Made by a program: the position numbers and the translations under genes
Shown here: positions 9,345-19,289 of the stretch, one piece after another
How the letters are laid out: every line of letters begins with the position of its first letter
Numbering within the stretch: the first letter of the stretch is position 1
Notes under the pieces: generated by a model
Database searches by the model: none
What the model was told of the DNA's origin: nothing
Seen by the model: the letters and a program-made list of their open reading frames with translations, nothing else
NCBI GenBank assembly: GCA_036924085.1
Contig: JAVGWX010000011.1
Span: 38,602,970 to 38,666,969, forward strand
Reading direction: 5' to 3'
Length of the DNA stretch: 64,000 bases
Source of the DNA: Ariolimax columbianus
Lineage: Eukaryota; Mollusca; Gastropoda; Stylommatophora; Arionidae

Positions 9345-10835
9345 TATTGTTATTTGTGAATGCCCACAATCATTAGGGCTACTCTTTTGTGCGCCCTGAA
9401 AAGGACGTTAAGTGACGGTTTGCAGTAGCTTTCCTCACATCCCGAGCGTACTGATGAAGGTGGACCGGGGTCATCCAGGCGGTTGTGCTATGCTTGGCTT
9501 CATCTGCGTGTCGTTCACTAATACGGGGATCACGTCAATCCCCCAATCAGTTAGTCAGACTGCCATGAAACCAACCCGTTTCCAGGAAGGGCTACAAGGA
9601 AACCGAGATGAGGGTCTTGGCCAGTATATTTTGTCTGACCTTGACTATCATGTTTGACCAGTATGTTGTGCCTGACCTTGACTAACATGTCTGACCAGTA
9701 TGTTGTGCCTGACCTTGACTAACATGTCTGACCAGTATGTTGTGCCTGACCTTGACTATCATGTTTGACCAGTATGTTGTGCCTGACCTTGACTAACATG
9801 TCTGACCAGTATGTTGTGCCTGACCTTGACTAACATGTCTGACCAGTATGTTGTGCCTGACCTTGACTAACATGTCTGACCAGTATGTTGTGCCTGACCT
9901 TGACTAACATGTCTGACCAGTATGTTGTGCCTGACCTTGACTATCATGTTTGACCAGTATGTTGTGCCTGACCTTGACTAACATGTCTGACCAGTATGTT
10001 GTGCCTGACCTTGACTAACATGTCTGACCAGTATGTTGTGCCTGACCTTGACTAACATGTTTGACCAGTATGTTGTGCCTGACCTTGACTAACATGTCTG
10101 ACCAGTATGTTGTGCCTGACCTTGACTATCATGTTTGACCAGTATGTTGTGCCTGACCTTGACTAACATGTCTGACCAGTATGTTGTGCCTGACCTTGAC
10201 TAACATGTCTGACCATTATGTTGTGCCTGACCTTGACTAACATGTCTGACCAGTATGGTGTGCCTGACCTTGACTAACATGTCTGACCAGTATGTTGTGC
10301 CTGACCTTGACTATCATGTTTGACCAGTATGTTGTGCCTGACCTTGACTAACATGTCTGACCAGTATGTTGTGCCTGACCTTGACTAACATGTCTGACCA
10401 GTATGTTGTGCCTGACCCTGACTAAAATGTCTGACCAGTATGTTGTGCCTGACCTTGACTAACATGTCTGACCAGTATGTTGTGCCTGACCTTGACTATC
10501 ATGTTTGACCAGTATGTTGTGCCTGACCTTGACTAACATGTCTGACCAGTATGTTGTGCCTGACCTTGACTAACATGTTTGACCAGTATGTTGTGCCTGA
10601 CCTTGACTAACATGTCTGACCAGTATGTTGTGCCTGACCTTGACTATCATGTTTGACCAGTATGTTGTGCCTGACCTTGACTAACATGTCTGACCAGTAT
10701 GTTTTGCCTGACCCTGACTAAAATGTCTGATCAGTATGTTTTGCCTGACGCTGACTAACATGTCTGACCAGTATGTTTTGCCTGACTCTGACTAAAATGT
10801 CTGATCAGTATGTTGTGCCTGACCAGAAGTTAGTC
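9345..10835 (+). mobile_element. RepA copy 3, long minisatellite form
   Basis: Left end ATTGTTATTTGTGAATGCCC, conserved body through CACGTCAATCCCCCAATCAG and AACCCGTTTCCAGGAAGGGC, then about 32 tandem 37-bp units, then the right end CCTGACCAGAAGTTAGTC. Same gene-free structure as other copies, but the array is the largest in the window. Confidence 0.9.
9640..10830 (+). repeat. RepA minisatellite with 185-bp higher-order period
   Basis: Units of 37 bp. Most read GACTAACATGTCTGACC. A variant, GACTATCATGTTTGACC, starts at 9643, 9754, 9939, 10124, 10309, 10494 and 10642. The middle intervals are exactly 185 bp (five units), showing block amplification. Confidence 0.95.
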
Positions 10836-10904
10836 TTCCTCTCCAATGCCCTAAAAATGAAAAACTTTTTCTTTATTCTTCGGCTTCTTCTTTCTTCTTT
10901 TTGT

Positions 10905-10981
10905 CCTTCATCGGCATCTTCTTCTTCTTCTTCTTCTTCTTCTTCTTCTTCTTCTTCTTCTTCTTCTTCTTCTTCTTCTTC
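10905..10981. repeat. (TTC)n microsatellite
   Basis: Nearly perfect TTC run after the RepA right end. Gives poly-Ser and poly-Glu frames that are not genes. Confidence 0.95.
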
Positions 10982-11039
10982 TGTGATCATTGCTCTTTTA
11001 GACTGGGACTGCATATTCCGATACAGTTTGCTATGCAGC

Positions 11040-11290
11040 GTGTAGCTTAGTCGACAGTGAGCCGGCTTGCTAAAACTGGGATTACAGCGTTCCAGGACTC
11101 GAAATCACGGACGGACAGAAACAAAAATCCAAACATGGTTCGTTCCGGTTACGACCGATCCGCCAGTGGACTCTGCTGTAAATGGGTACTTGACGTATAA
11201 GTTGGGGAAGGTATAAACAGCAAGAAATCGAACTGGCCAGCCCACTTCACACTGGCTGCGGCTTAGTCTATTAAAAGTTATCTTCATCCC
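11040..11290 (+). mobile_element. SINE-I-like tRNA-derived element
   Basis: TAGCTTAGTCGACAGTGAGC and CCAGGACTCGAAATC suggest a tRNA-like head. The downstream core CTGCTGTAAATGGGTACTTG is shared with 13845-13865 and, weakly, 51247-51262. Boundaries uncertain. Confidence 0.5.
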
Positions 11291-11467
11291 AGACGGCTAT
11301 TGTTGCATGGGAACGACCTTGACTTTTTGAGGATATCCGTACCGCCTTAAGTTTCTCCAGGGTGGAGTTGGCCACATCCTTCTCCTGAGATCTTTCTTCT
11401 AGGGGCAGTCCTGAACTACGATCGTTCACGCACTGTTGTCAGACCGCAGTAACATAGAATGGTGGTA
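11291..11467. other. Unassigned spacer
   Basis: Short unassigned sequence between SINE-I and SINE-C. Confidence 0.4.
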
Positions 11468-11718
11468 AAAAATAGCAAAGGCCACCGTCCATCGTAGATG
11501 ATGATGGCATAATTTATTTGCTAGCGATATTTTTGGTAAGGATTAGCAGCGCTACTTTTTATCCTCACTTTCTCGTCTCGAGCCGTCCGACCCCATTCAA
11601 GGACAAGATGACTAGGGGGCGACTACGAGATGCAGGGGACTTCGCATCAAGCACCCGTGAAAAAGACGGCGGAGTCCGGAGTCGAACCCACACCACGGAA
11701 TCCCTATAGACTGGCGGT
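11468..11718 (-). mobile_element. SINE-C copy
   Basis: Minus strand: GTGTGGGTTCGACTCCGGAC (B box) early, then TTTTTCACGGGTGCTTGATG, CTCGTAGTCGCCCCC, CTCGAGACGAGAAAGTGAGG and a 3' part with AATAAATTATGCCATCATC. Matches 47560-47835 and 50508-50735. Confidence 0.8.
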
Positions 11719-11884
11719 ACCTATCTTGACATTGGTGTACAGGTGGTCTTTCATTCTTTGTGTCCAGTTCGGAGACGTAGTATGATAATTTGGTTGGTAA
11801 TTTCTGGATATATGGTAGTATCCGTCATCTGCAGGGTGGTTGCAGTGTTCTACCAACCATTTTACCTTTTACTGCGGAAAGGAA
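11719..11884. other. Unassigned spacer
   Basis: Nothing recognised. Confidence 0.4.
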
Positions 11885-12217
11885 GGCTAACGTCTGGTCA
11901 AGGAAAACATGATGATCAGACATGTTAGTCAGGTTCAGGTAAAATACACTGGACAAGACCCTCACCTTGACTTCCTCGTAGCCCTTCCTGGAAACTGGCT
12001 GTTTGTCTGGTATCCTGACTAATAAGGTGAGGGATCAACGTGATCTCTGTAGTAGTGAGCGACTCGCAGTTGAAGTAAGCATAGCACAACCGCCTGGAGG
12101 ACCCCGGTCCACCTTCATCAGCATGTATAGGATGTGAGGAAAGCTACGAGAACCTGCCACTTAACGTCCTTTTTAATGCGCACTAACAACTAATCCCACT
12201 CATTGTGGACATTCAAC
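11885..12217 (-). mobile_element. RepA copy 4, short array, microsatellite side inward
   Basis: Starts with the reversed right end GGCTAACGTCTGGTCA, holds about one 37-bp unit, then the reversed body (CTGTAGTAGTGAGCGACTCG, CACCTTCATCAGC, GAGGAAAGCTACGAG) and ends CATTGTGGACATTCAACAG, running straight into the (CAA)n tract at 12218. Confidence 0.85.
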
Positions 12218-12250
12218 AGCAACAACAGCAGCAACAACAACAACAACAGC

Positions 12251-12281
<31 letters not shown>

Positions 12282-12312
12282 GCTACAACAGCAGCAGCAG
12301 CAACAACAACAA

Positions 12313-12344
<32 letters not shown>

Positions 12345-12345
12345 T
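12218..12345. repeat. (CAA/CAG)n microsatellite between two RepA copies
   Basis: CAA with occasional CAG. Reads as poly-Gln or poly-Asn in plus frames and poly-Val or poly-Ala in minus frames. No gene signal. Confidence 0.95.
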
Positions 12346-12367
12346 TGTACTGCCCTTTTATTACGGT

Positions 12368-12648
12368 ATTTGCTTCTTCTTGTTGTTGTCCAATGCCCAC
12401 AATGAACAAGATTACTATTTTGTTCGGCATGAATGTTAAAGTGACGGGTAGCAGTAGCTTTCCTCGCATCCCGAGCGTTTGGGCTATTCTTGACTTCATC
12501 TGCGTGTCGCTCACTACTACATGGATCACGTCGATCACCTACGTATTTGGCCAGAATTCCTTTACAACAGCCCGCTTCCAGTATATTTTACATGTTCATG
12601 AATAATATGTCCGATCGGTGTGTTTTGCACGTCTAGACGTTAGCCAAA
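12368..12648 (+). mobile_element. RepA copy 5, opposite orientation to copy 4
   Basis: CTTGTTGTTGTCCAATGCCC starts the left end. The body is shortened: the CTGATGAAGGTGGACC segment is deleted, and ...GAGCGTTTGGGCTATTC joins across. One diverged 37-bp unit, then CGTCTAGACGTTAG. Confidence 0.8.
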
Positions 12649-13044
12649 TGTTTTGCTTGTAAGAAATAACCAAATAAATAGCTCATAAAAAGTCACACAG
12701 ATCAGAAAGTCGATCTTTGTTATGTCATTAATACAGTCGAAGATCAAGCCAGAGGCAGAACATATGAGATCAACGAGAGGATGCTGTCACGTGAACTTAG
12801 TACTTTAATACTCCGCTGTGTGACATGATAGTTACTAATTGAAGTTCACGGACTGGTGAGCGCCCACGGAGCTGTTCCTGGTGGTACAGTAATGAGTATA
12901 AATGCACTCACAAAGATGCTGTCAAAACATCTGAAATGGAGGGATCGTTGGTGTAACAGATTCGTTATAATGTCAAACGGGTTTTAAATAAAGTGCATGA
13001 AATTGATCCCATGTGGAGTTTGAAAATTGTTTCTGATTACCGGA
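12649..13044. other. Unassigned spacer
   Basis: No gene or repeat family recognised. Confidence 0.4.
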
Positions 13045-13325
13045 TATAACTAAACAAGTTATCATCGTGTAGCATATCTTTTGCAGAACGTCGCTCACAT
13101 CACAGCCCGTCTGAAAGAAACTCGATCTCTTGTCAAATCCCCAGCCTGCTTCAGAGTCATGCTCAAGCATTCCTTGACATCTGATGCCATGGATTTCTTG
13201 GTCTGCCTCTGCATGTCTTGCCCGGCAGCATACCTTCCATTGCCGCTCCGTTGTGTCCTTTGATTTGGCCAAAGTATGAACAAGTTTTCCTCTACGCCCA
13301 ACTCTAGTCGAATGTCTTTATTCTT
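13045..13325 (-). pseudogene. RTEL LINE 3' end
   Basis: The minus strand reads a diverged KECLSMTLKQAG, then RDRVSFRRAVM, aligned with the C-terminus of the RTEL relic at 1300-2180, followed by the shared 3' end AACGTTCTGCAAAAG-like sequence and GATGATAAC. Frames are broken. Confidence 0.7.
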
Positions 13326-13704
13326 CTGTTTTTTCTGTCCGCGGTATTCTGAGGTCCTTTCTATAATATTTTAACTCGAAGGATTAGATTCTCATCATTG
13401 AGGCTTGAGTACTTGTTTCGTAGCGTTACGCCACCACAGGAAAATCACAGCTTCTCAACATGTTCACATAATTTCCTCAGGTTGTGTAGCCTCTGCGTTA
13501 CCGTTGTCAATCTCTGTCTGATTTCCTTTGAGCAGTTGCCATTGTTGTCAAATATGGATACTAACAGTCCTTGCTTGACATGTTCTATTTCATCACCCCC
13601 GAGTTTGAATCTATGTTGACTTCTGGTTTTGTTGGCGGATCATTATCTATGTTGTGTTTATGTTTACCAAAAGTTGTTAACCTTCAAATTGTTCACGGTT
13701 TTAT
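13326..13704. other. Unassigned spacer
   Basis: Nothing recognised. Possibly further LINE decay, without a readable motif. Confidence 0.35.
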
Positions 13705-13925
13705 TAATTTGATAGTCTAGGGGTTGTGAGTTTGGTGTTTATCCTAACGTACCGGGTTCGCATCATATCGGGCTCAGTTTTCAGACCAGGTTAATCGTTA
13801 TTTTTCTCATTGTATGACCGCGTCTTCTAGGCGACCCAGCTGTAAACGGGTAACAGACAGTCAGGAGACAATATCTGAGCCTCCGCGGGAGCTACAGAGC
13901 TCGTGCTCTGTCGTCACACAATCAG
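13705..13925 (+). mobile_element. SINE-I copy with Pol III A and B boxes
   Basis: TAGTCTAGGGG matches the A-box consensus TRGYNNANNGG. GGGTTCGCATCA about 40 bases on is a B-box near-match. The core GACCCAGCTGTAAACGGGTA lies at about 13848-13867. Confidence 0.6.
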
Positions 13926-14048
13926 ATATGAAAGTGTCTTAACACATATGTGAGGCGCTAAGGTGCAATGAAGTCTGTTCTATGAATCGTTTTCTATATC
14001 CATGCTTGTTTGGTATGGTTTAATGTCTTTAAGAAATTTCTCATAAAC
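13926..14048. other. Unassigned spacer
   Basis: Short sequence leading into the satellite. Nothing recognised. Confidence 0.4.
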
Positions 14049-14810
14049 AAGAAGGATACTGGATACTGACCAGCCTACTCCACACTGACCAGGCTACTCC
14101 ATACTGACCAGGCTACTCCATACTGACCAGGCTACTCCATACTGACCAGGCTACTCCACATTCATCATGCTACTCCATACTGACCAGGCTACTCCATACT
14201 CACCAGGCTACTCCATACTGACCAGGCTACTCCATACTGACCAGGCTACTCCATACTGACCAGGCTACTCCACATTCATCATGCTACTCCATACTGACCA
14301 GGCTACTCCATACTGACCAGGCTACTCCACATTCATCATGCTACTCCATACTGACCAGGCTACTCCATACTCACCAGGCTACTCCATACTGACCAGGCTA
14401 CTCCATACTGACCAGGCTACTCCATACTGACCAGGCTACTCCATACTGACCAGGCTACTCCACATTCATCATGCTACTCCATACTGACCAGGCTACTCCA
14501 TACTGACCAGGCTACTCCACATTCATCATGCTACTCCATACTGACCAGGCTACTCCATACTCACCAGGCTACTCCATACTGACCAGGCTACTCCATACTG
14601 ACCAGGCTACTCCATACTGACCAGGCTACTCCACATTCATCATGCTACTCCATACTGACCAGGCTACTCCATACTGACCAGGCTACTCTATACTGACCAG
14701 TCTACTCCACATTCATCATGCTACTCCATACTGACCAGGCTACTCCACACTATCCAGGCTACTCCATACTGACCAGGCTACTCCACATTCATCATGCTAC
14801 TCCATACTCA
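14049..14810. repeat. 19-bp satellite with higher-order variants
   Basis: About 40 units of CATACTGACCAGGCTACTC. A second monomer, CACATTCATCATGCTACTC, begins at 14157, 14271, 14328, 14461, 14518, 14632, 14708 and 14784, always a multiple of 19 apart. A further variant (CATACTCACCAGG) recurs 190 bp apart, so 10-unit blocks have been copied. Confidence 0.95.
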
Positions 14811-15741
14811 ACATGTCTCAATACTCAACAGGCCTCCATACTCAACAGAATATTCCATACTCAATAGGGCTCCATACTCAACAGGCCTCCATACTCAACA
14901 GATCTCAATACTCAACAGGGCTCCATACTCAACAGGCCTCCATACTCAACAGGTCTCAATACTCAACAGGGTTTTATACTCAACAGGCCTCCATACTCAA
15001 CAGAATATTCTATACTCAACAGAATATTCCATACTCAACAAGGCTCCATACTCAACAGGCCTCCATACTCAACAGAATATTCCATACTCAACAGAATATT
15101 CCATACTCAACAGGGCTCCATACTCAACAGGCCTCCATACTCAACAGAATATTCCATACTCAACAGGCCTAAATACACAACAGGTATCTATACCCAACAT
15201 GCCTCCATACTCAATAGGTCTCCATACACAACAGGTATCCATACTCAACATGGCTCCATACTCAATAGGTCTCCATACTCAACAGGCCTCCATACTCAAC
15301 AGGTCTCAATACTCAACAGGCCTCCATACTCAACAGAATATTCCATACTCAACAGAATATTCCATACTCAACAGGGCTCCATACTCAACAGGCCTCCATA
15401 CTCAACAGAATATTCCATACTCAACAGGCCTAAATACACAACAGGTATCTATACCCAACATGCCTCCATACTCAATAGGTCTCCATACACAACAGGTATC
15501 CATACTCAACATGGCTCCATACTCAATAGGTCTCCATACTCAACAGGCCTCCATACTCAGTAGGTCTCCATACACAACAGGTATCCATACTCAACATGGC
15601 TCCATACTCAATAGGTCTCCATACTCAACATGGCTCCATACTCAATAGGTCTCCATACTCAACAGGTCTCCATACTCAATAGGTCTCCATACTCAATAGG
15701 TCTCCATACTCAACAGGTCTCCATACTCAATAGGTCTCCAT
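14811..15741. repeat. 17/19-bp satellite derived from the 19-bp array
   Basis: Mixed monomers CATACTCAACAGGCCTC (17 bp) and CATACTCAACAGAATATTC (19 bp). Block duplication of about 261 bp: the phrase AGGCCTAAATACACAACAGG occurs at 15165 and 15426. No stops arise in some frames, giving long spurious open frames with a 17-residue period. Confidence 0.95.
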
Positions 15742-18361
15742 ACTCTTCTTCTTCTTCTTCTTCGTACGCAGTCAGACAGTAACCATTATTTTTTCGAAAA
15801 AAGCGGCGGTCATCCTGAGGCTGTCGCCACTGCCATAGAGCTTGTCTTGCAGTTCCACTGGTGATGGCCACATCTGCTCTCTCTGATCCTCGTATGTCGG
15901 GCAGTTCTGCAGCGGTCATTTTACCGGTACCGCACGGGCATTCGTCGGTACCACCTATCTTCAATTTGTTGAATAGGTGGTACCTCAGTCTATTGTGGCC
16001 AGTGCGAAGTCTGAAGACAACGACCTGCTCTCTTCGGTTCAACTGGTAATATGCATCGTTTTTGGTGTAACCAGTATGTTCGGTTTCCCATTTGATCATG
16101 TATCTGGCTTTGATAAGCCGTTTTGACTCTTCGTACGTCATGCTAGTATCTGTTTGTGGTAGTCTTGCACCTTCTTTTGCCAGTCTGTCTGCCTCCTCGT
16201 TGCCTTGGATGTTGCAGTGTGAAGGGACCCACTGTACCACTACCCTTTTTGGTGCGGACTGCTGGCACAGTTTGCAGAGTGCTGCTCTTAAGTCATTAAG
16301 CTCAGTGTTTTTCTGGCTTTTTAGCGCTGTGACTACGGCGAGAGCATCTGAAAGCAGGACTATATGGCTTTCATTTTCATTGTGTGTCACCATTTCTTCC
16401 ACTGCCGCCCTCAGTGCCTCTGCCTCCGCTCTGAAATTGCTTGTGTACTTACCAGTAGCGAATGACAGTGTTATTTGTCTGCCATTTGGTAGGTTCAGGA
16501 ATGCTCCTGCCCCTCCGTTCTGTGTAGTGTTTGTTACAGAACCGTCGGTGTATGCATGGGTCCAGTCCATGCTTGGGTAGCTTTTCGATATGAAGCTTAG
16601 GGTAGTATCTCTCCTTTCTTTTTCAGTCTGACAGTTTTTGTTTCCAATACCTGGTATATTTTCTACCACCTCTGGAAATATATCCTGCCTCCAGGTAGGT
16701 TTTCGTACAGTAGTGATGGGTTTTGGGGTTGTTAGTGCGTTTATGGGATCTTCGTGCATCTTTGCTTTGGCTATTTCTGCAAAGTTTCTCCGCTTTAGTT
16801 TCCCATTTCCCAAATTGTTTAGTCTCTGGTGCATTGGATGGTCAGTCAGTCTTCGAAGTTTCTCTGACTGCAGCTGGGCTCTGCAGTCTCTTCTATCGGT
16901 CATGGATTGCAGTTTTGTAATCTTTTCAAGTTCTACAATTGGAGTTGACTTCATGCCTGCTGTTATAACTCTTATGGCTTGGTTTTGAAGTTTGCTAACT
17001 TTATCGAGGTTCGCCTTTGCTGCTGTTGTCCATGCCGCAATGCCATACTCGAGAACTGGTCTCACTCTTCCAGTGTACAGTTTCTTTAGTATGCCTTCGT
17101 CTGCTCCCCAGCTTGTGCCAGCAAGTTTCCTCATGATTGCCATTCTTTCTCTGGCTCTCATTTGGTTTCTCTCGATCTGACTTTTCCATGTCATGCGCCG
17201 ATCAAATGTGACTCCCAGATAGGTTGGGTTGTCGTTTGGCTGCAGGAATTTGCCATTTAAACTTAATTTGGTATTTTGGGGTATTATTGAAAGCGAGAAT
17301 ATTGTGCATGTGGTTTTCTCCTCGTTTATTTTGACCAGCCATGAGTTCGCCCACTCTTCCAGCGATGTTAGGGCCTGCTGCATCCGATTTCTTGCTATGG
17401 TGAGATTCTTTTCAGAGGTCCACATAGCCAGATCGTCTGCAACCATTGAGCTATGGACTCTCCTTGGTATATTCTCTGTAATATCGTTTATATATACCAA
17501 GAAGAGTGTGGGTGACAGTACTCCTCCTTGGGGTACTCCCTGCTCGAGTGTCACCTTTTTGCTCATCTGCCGTTGTACTTGGACTCTGGCCGTTCTTTGT
17601 TTGAGGTAGTGGTTGATCCACTTGTACATTTTCCCACAAACATCACTTCTTCTTAGCTTGACTCTAAGTCCGTCTTTCCAGACTTTGTCAAATGCCTTTT
17701 CCAGATCCACCCAAACAGCTACTGTGTGTTTCTGTGCCTGGTAGGCATCTTCTATTTCCTGGGCTATGAGGATGACCTGGTCCTCAGTGGATCTGTGCTG
17801 TCTAAAGCCGGCTTGCTGTGGAATTAGTATTCGTTTTTTTTCCAGATGCCACATGAGTCTGGTGTTTATCATACGTTCCATCAGCTTGCCGACACAGCTC
17901 AGTAGGCTGATGGGCCTGTATCCATTTGGATCTGTTTTGTCCTTTCCTGTTTTTGGTACTGGTACCAGTATTGCGTCTTTCCATGCCTGGGGTACAATTC
18001 CCCTTTTCCAGCTTTGGTTCAGGACCGATAGCAGTTTCCTCTTCGCTGTTTGGCCCAGCCCCGTCAGCATTTCGTTTGTTATCCCGTCTTTTCCGGGAGA
18101 TTTCCTTTTCTTTAATGTTCTCATAGCCTCTTCCATTTCGCTCATTGTTAATTTGGCCATCATGTGCGCTTCAGGTGCCGTATTGATGTTGTCGTGCCCC
18201 TTTAGCTCTTCGCTAATGTCTGTATGCTTATCTGCAGGGACCTCGATGTGGTTTGCTCTGGCATAGTGATCGACAAAAGCGTTTGCGGCTTTCTTACCTG
18301 TGAGCAAGTTTTCGCCCTGCTTGATGTTAATTTGTTTGTTTGACGGGGTTTCGTCGTTCAT
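15710..18361 (-). CDS. JocL ORF2 remnant: reverse transcriptase plus RNase H
   Basis: An 883-codon open frame copying RNA to DNA in the jockey-like LINE cycle. RT: KSPGKDG near residue 88, GYRPISLLS near 147, VDLEKAFDKVW (motif A) near 220, QGVPQGGVLSP near 277, and VADDLAMW (motif C) near 308, with Val where F/Y is usual. RNase H: YTDGS near 602, AEAEAL, LLSDALAVV and WVPSHCNIQGNEEADRLAKE near 710-730, so the D-E-D-D set looks intact. The Met at 18361 is internal. Upstream coding (YWNDELQKAEDAV, 18598-18432) is in another frame, joined by a shift near 18430 beside a 10-T run. An 11-bp deletion near 15911 throws the C-terminus out of frame, so the last ~65 residues read through the tail (poly-Glu) and satellite. 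Truncated and non-functional. Confidence 0.92.
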   Translation of the reverse strand: MNDETPSNKQINIKQGENLLTGKKAANAFVDHYARANHIEVPADKHTDISEELKGHDNINTAPEAHMMAKLTMSEMEEAMRTLKKRKSPGKDGITNEMLTGLGQTAKRKLLSVLNQSWKRGIVPQAWKDAILVPVPKTGKDKTDPNGYRPISLLSCVGKLMERMINTRLMWHLEKKRILIPQQAGFRQHRSTEDQVILIAQEIEDAYQAQKHTVAVWVDLEKAFDKVWKDGLRVKLRRSDVCGKMYKWINHYLKQRTARVQVQRQMSKKVTLEQGVPQGGVLSPTLFLVYINDITENIPRRVHSSMVADDLAMWTSEKNLTIARNRMQQALTSLEEWANSWLVKINEEKTTCTIFSLSIIPQNTKLSLNGKFLQPNDNPTYLGVTFDRRMTWKSQIERNQMRARERMAIMRKLAGTSWGADEGILKKLYTGRVRPVLEYGIAAWTTAAKANLDKVSKLQNQAIRVITAGMKSTPIVELEKITKLQSMTDRRDCRAQLQSEKLRRLTDHPMHQRLNNLGNGKLKRRNFAEIAKAKMHEDPINALTTPKPITTVRKPTWRQDIFPEVVENIPGIGNKNCQTEKERRDTTLSFISKSYPSMDWTHAYTDGSVTNTTQNGGAGAFLNLPNGRQITLSFATGKYTSNFRAEAEALRAAVEEMVTHNENESHIVLLSDALAVVTALKSQKNTELNDLRAALCKLCQQSAPKRVVVQWVPSHCNIQGNEEADRLAKEGARLPQTDTSMTYEESKRLIKARYMIKWETEHTGYTKNDAYYQLNRREQVVVFRLRTGHNRLRYHLFNKLKIGGTDECPCGTGKMTAAELPDIRGSERADVAITSGTARQALWQWRQPQDDRRFFRKNNGYCLTAYEEEEEEEYGDLLSMETC

Positions 18362-18598
18362 GGCTCTGACTAGCTTCCATAGCTTGTTCCCGTCTTTGTC
18401 CAGGTTTAGGCTTTCCGTTTTTTTTTTCAGCTTTCTCTTGCTGTTTGCTTGAGAGTGTATTTGTATTTCGTCGTGGCGGCTTTGAGGGCGATGTTTGCCT
18501 CCATAGATTGTTCTCGCTCTGCCATGTTCCTAGCATTTGTTACTGCATCTTCCGCTTTCTGCAACTCATCATTCCAGTAGGGCTTATAGTTTTTGTCT
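15742..18598 (-). mobile_element. JocL LINE, 5'-truncated, inserted in satellite
   Basis: A 2.86-kb segment foreign to the satellite on both sides. The minus-strand 3' end is the RNase H ORF terminus, a ~15-base UTR (CTGCGTACG) and a (GAA)n tail at 15742-15762. The 5' end at about 18598 is abrupt and lacks the endonuclease domain, typical of incomplete target-primed reverse transcription. Both flanks read CTCCATACTC, so the target duplication cannot be separated from the satellite. A second, shorter copy with a clean target duplication lies at 26708-27251. Confidence 0.93.
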
Positions 18599-19085
18599 CC
18601 ATACTCAATAGGTCTCCAAACTCAATAGGTCTCCATACTCAATAGGTCTCCATACTCAATAGGTCTCCATACTCAACATGGCTCCATACTCAATAGGTCT
18701 CCATACTCAACATGGCTCCATACTCAATAGGCCACTCCATACCCTACAGGCTGCACCATACTCAACAGGCCTCCATACTCAACAGGCCTCCATACTCAAC
18801 AGACAGCTCCGTACTCAACAGACTACTCCGTACTCAGCAGAAAACTTAACAGGCAACTATGTACTCAACAGACAACTCCACACTCAACAGGCAACTCTAT
18901 ACTCAACAGACAACTCCACACTCAACAGGCAACTCTATACTCAACAGACAACTCCACACTCAACAGGCAACTCTGTACTCAACAGACAACTCCACACTCA
19001 ACAGGCAACTCTATACTCAACAAGCCTCCGTACTCAACAGGCTACTCCATACACAACAAGCTACTGCATGCTCAGCAAGCTCATA
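18599..19085. repeat. Right-hand part of the interrupted satellite
   Basis: Continues the 17-bp CATACTCAATAGGTCTC monomers seen at 15741, then grades into dimers of CAACTCTATACTCAACAGA and CAACTCCACACTCAACAGG (19 bp each). Confidence 0.93.
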
Positions 19086-19289
19086 GCACGTGGGAATGGC
19101 TGAGTGCTCATTGTCGTTAGCTGGAGAATAGTTTACTCCGGAAGTGTGGAGAGCAGACCAACGTCCGGTCTGCATTAGGTCAAAGTTCAACAAAGTTGTT
19201 TCTTAATGTCACGGACGACCAGTAATTAATGTGTAGTGTTCATGTAATAGCGTCTAACGTCACAGTTGTTTCAAGCGGAGATTATATTT
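19086..19289. other. Unassigned spacer
   Basis: Nothing recognised. Confidence 0.4.

Noticed and set aside
9640..10830. CRISPR-like array
   Set aside because: Units are directly tandem without unique spacers and sit in eukaryotic mobile DNA.
12203..12439. Poly-Gln/poly-Asn protein
   Set aside because: Frame lies in (CAA)n between two RepA elements and continues into the RepA body.
14794..15648. 284-codon open frame with a 17-residue repeat
   Set aside because: It lies wholly within the 17/19-bp satellite. Equivalent open frames occur in another register, so it reflects lack of stop triplets and not selection.
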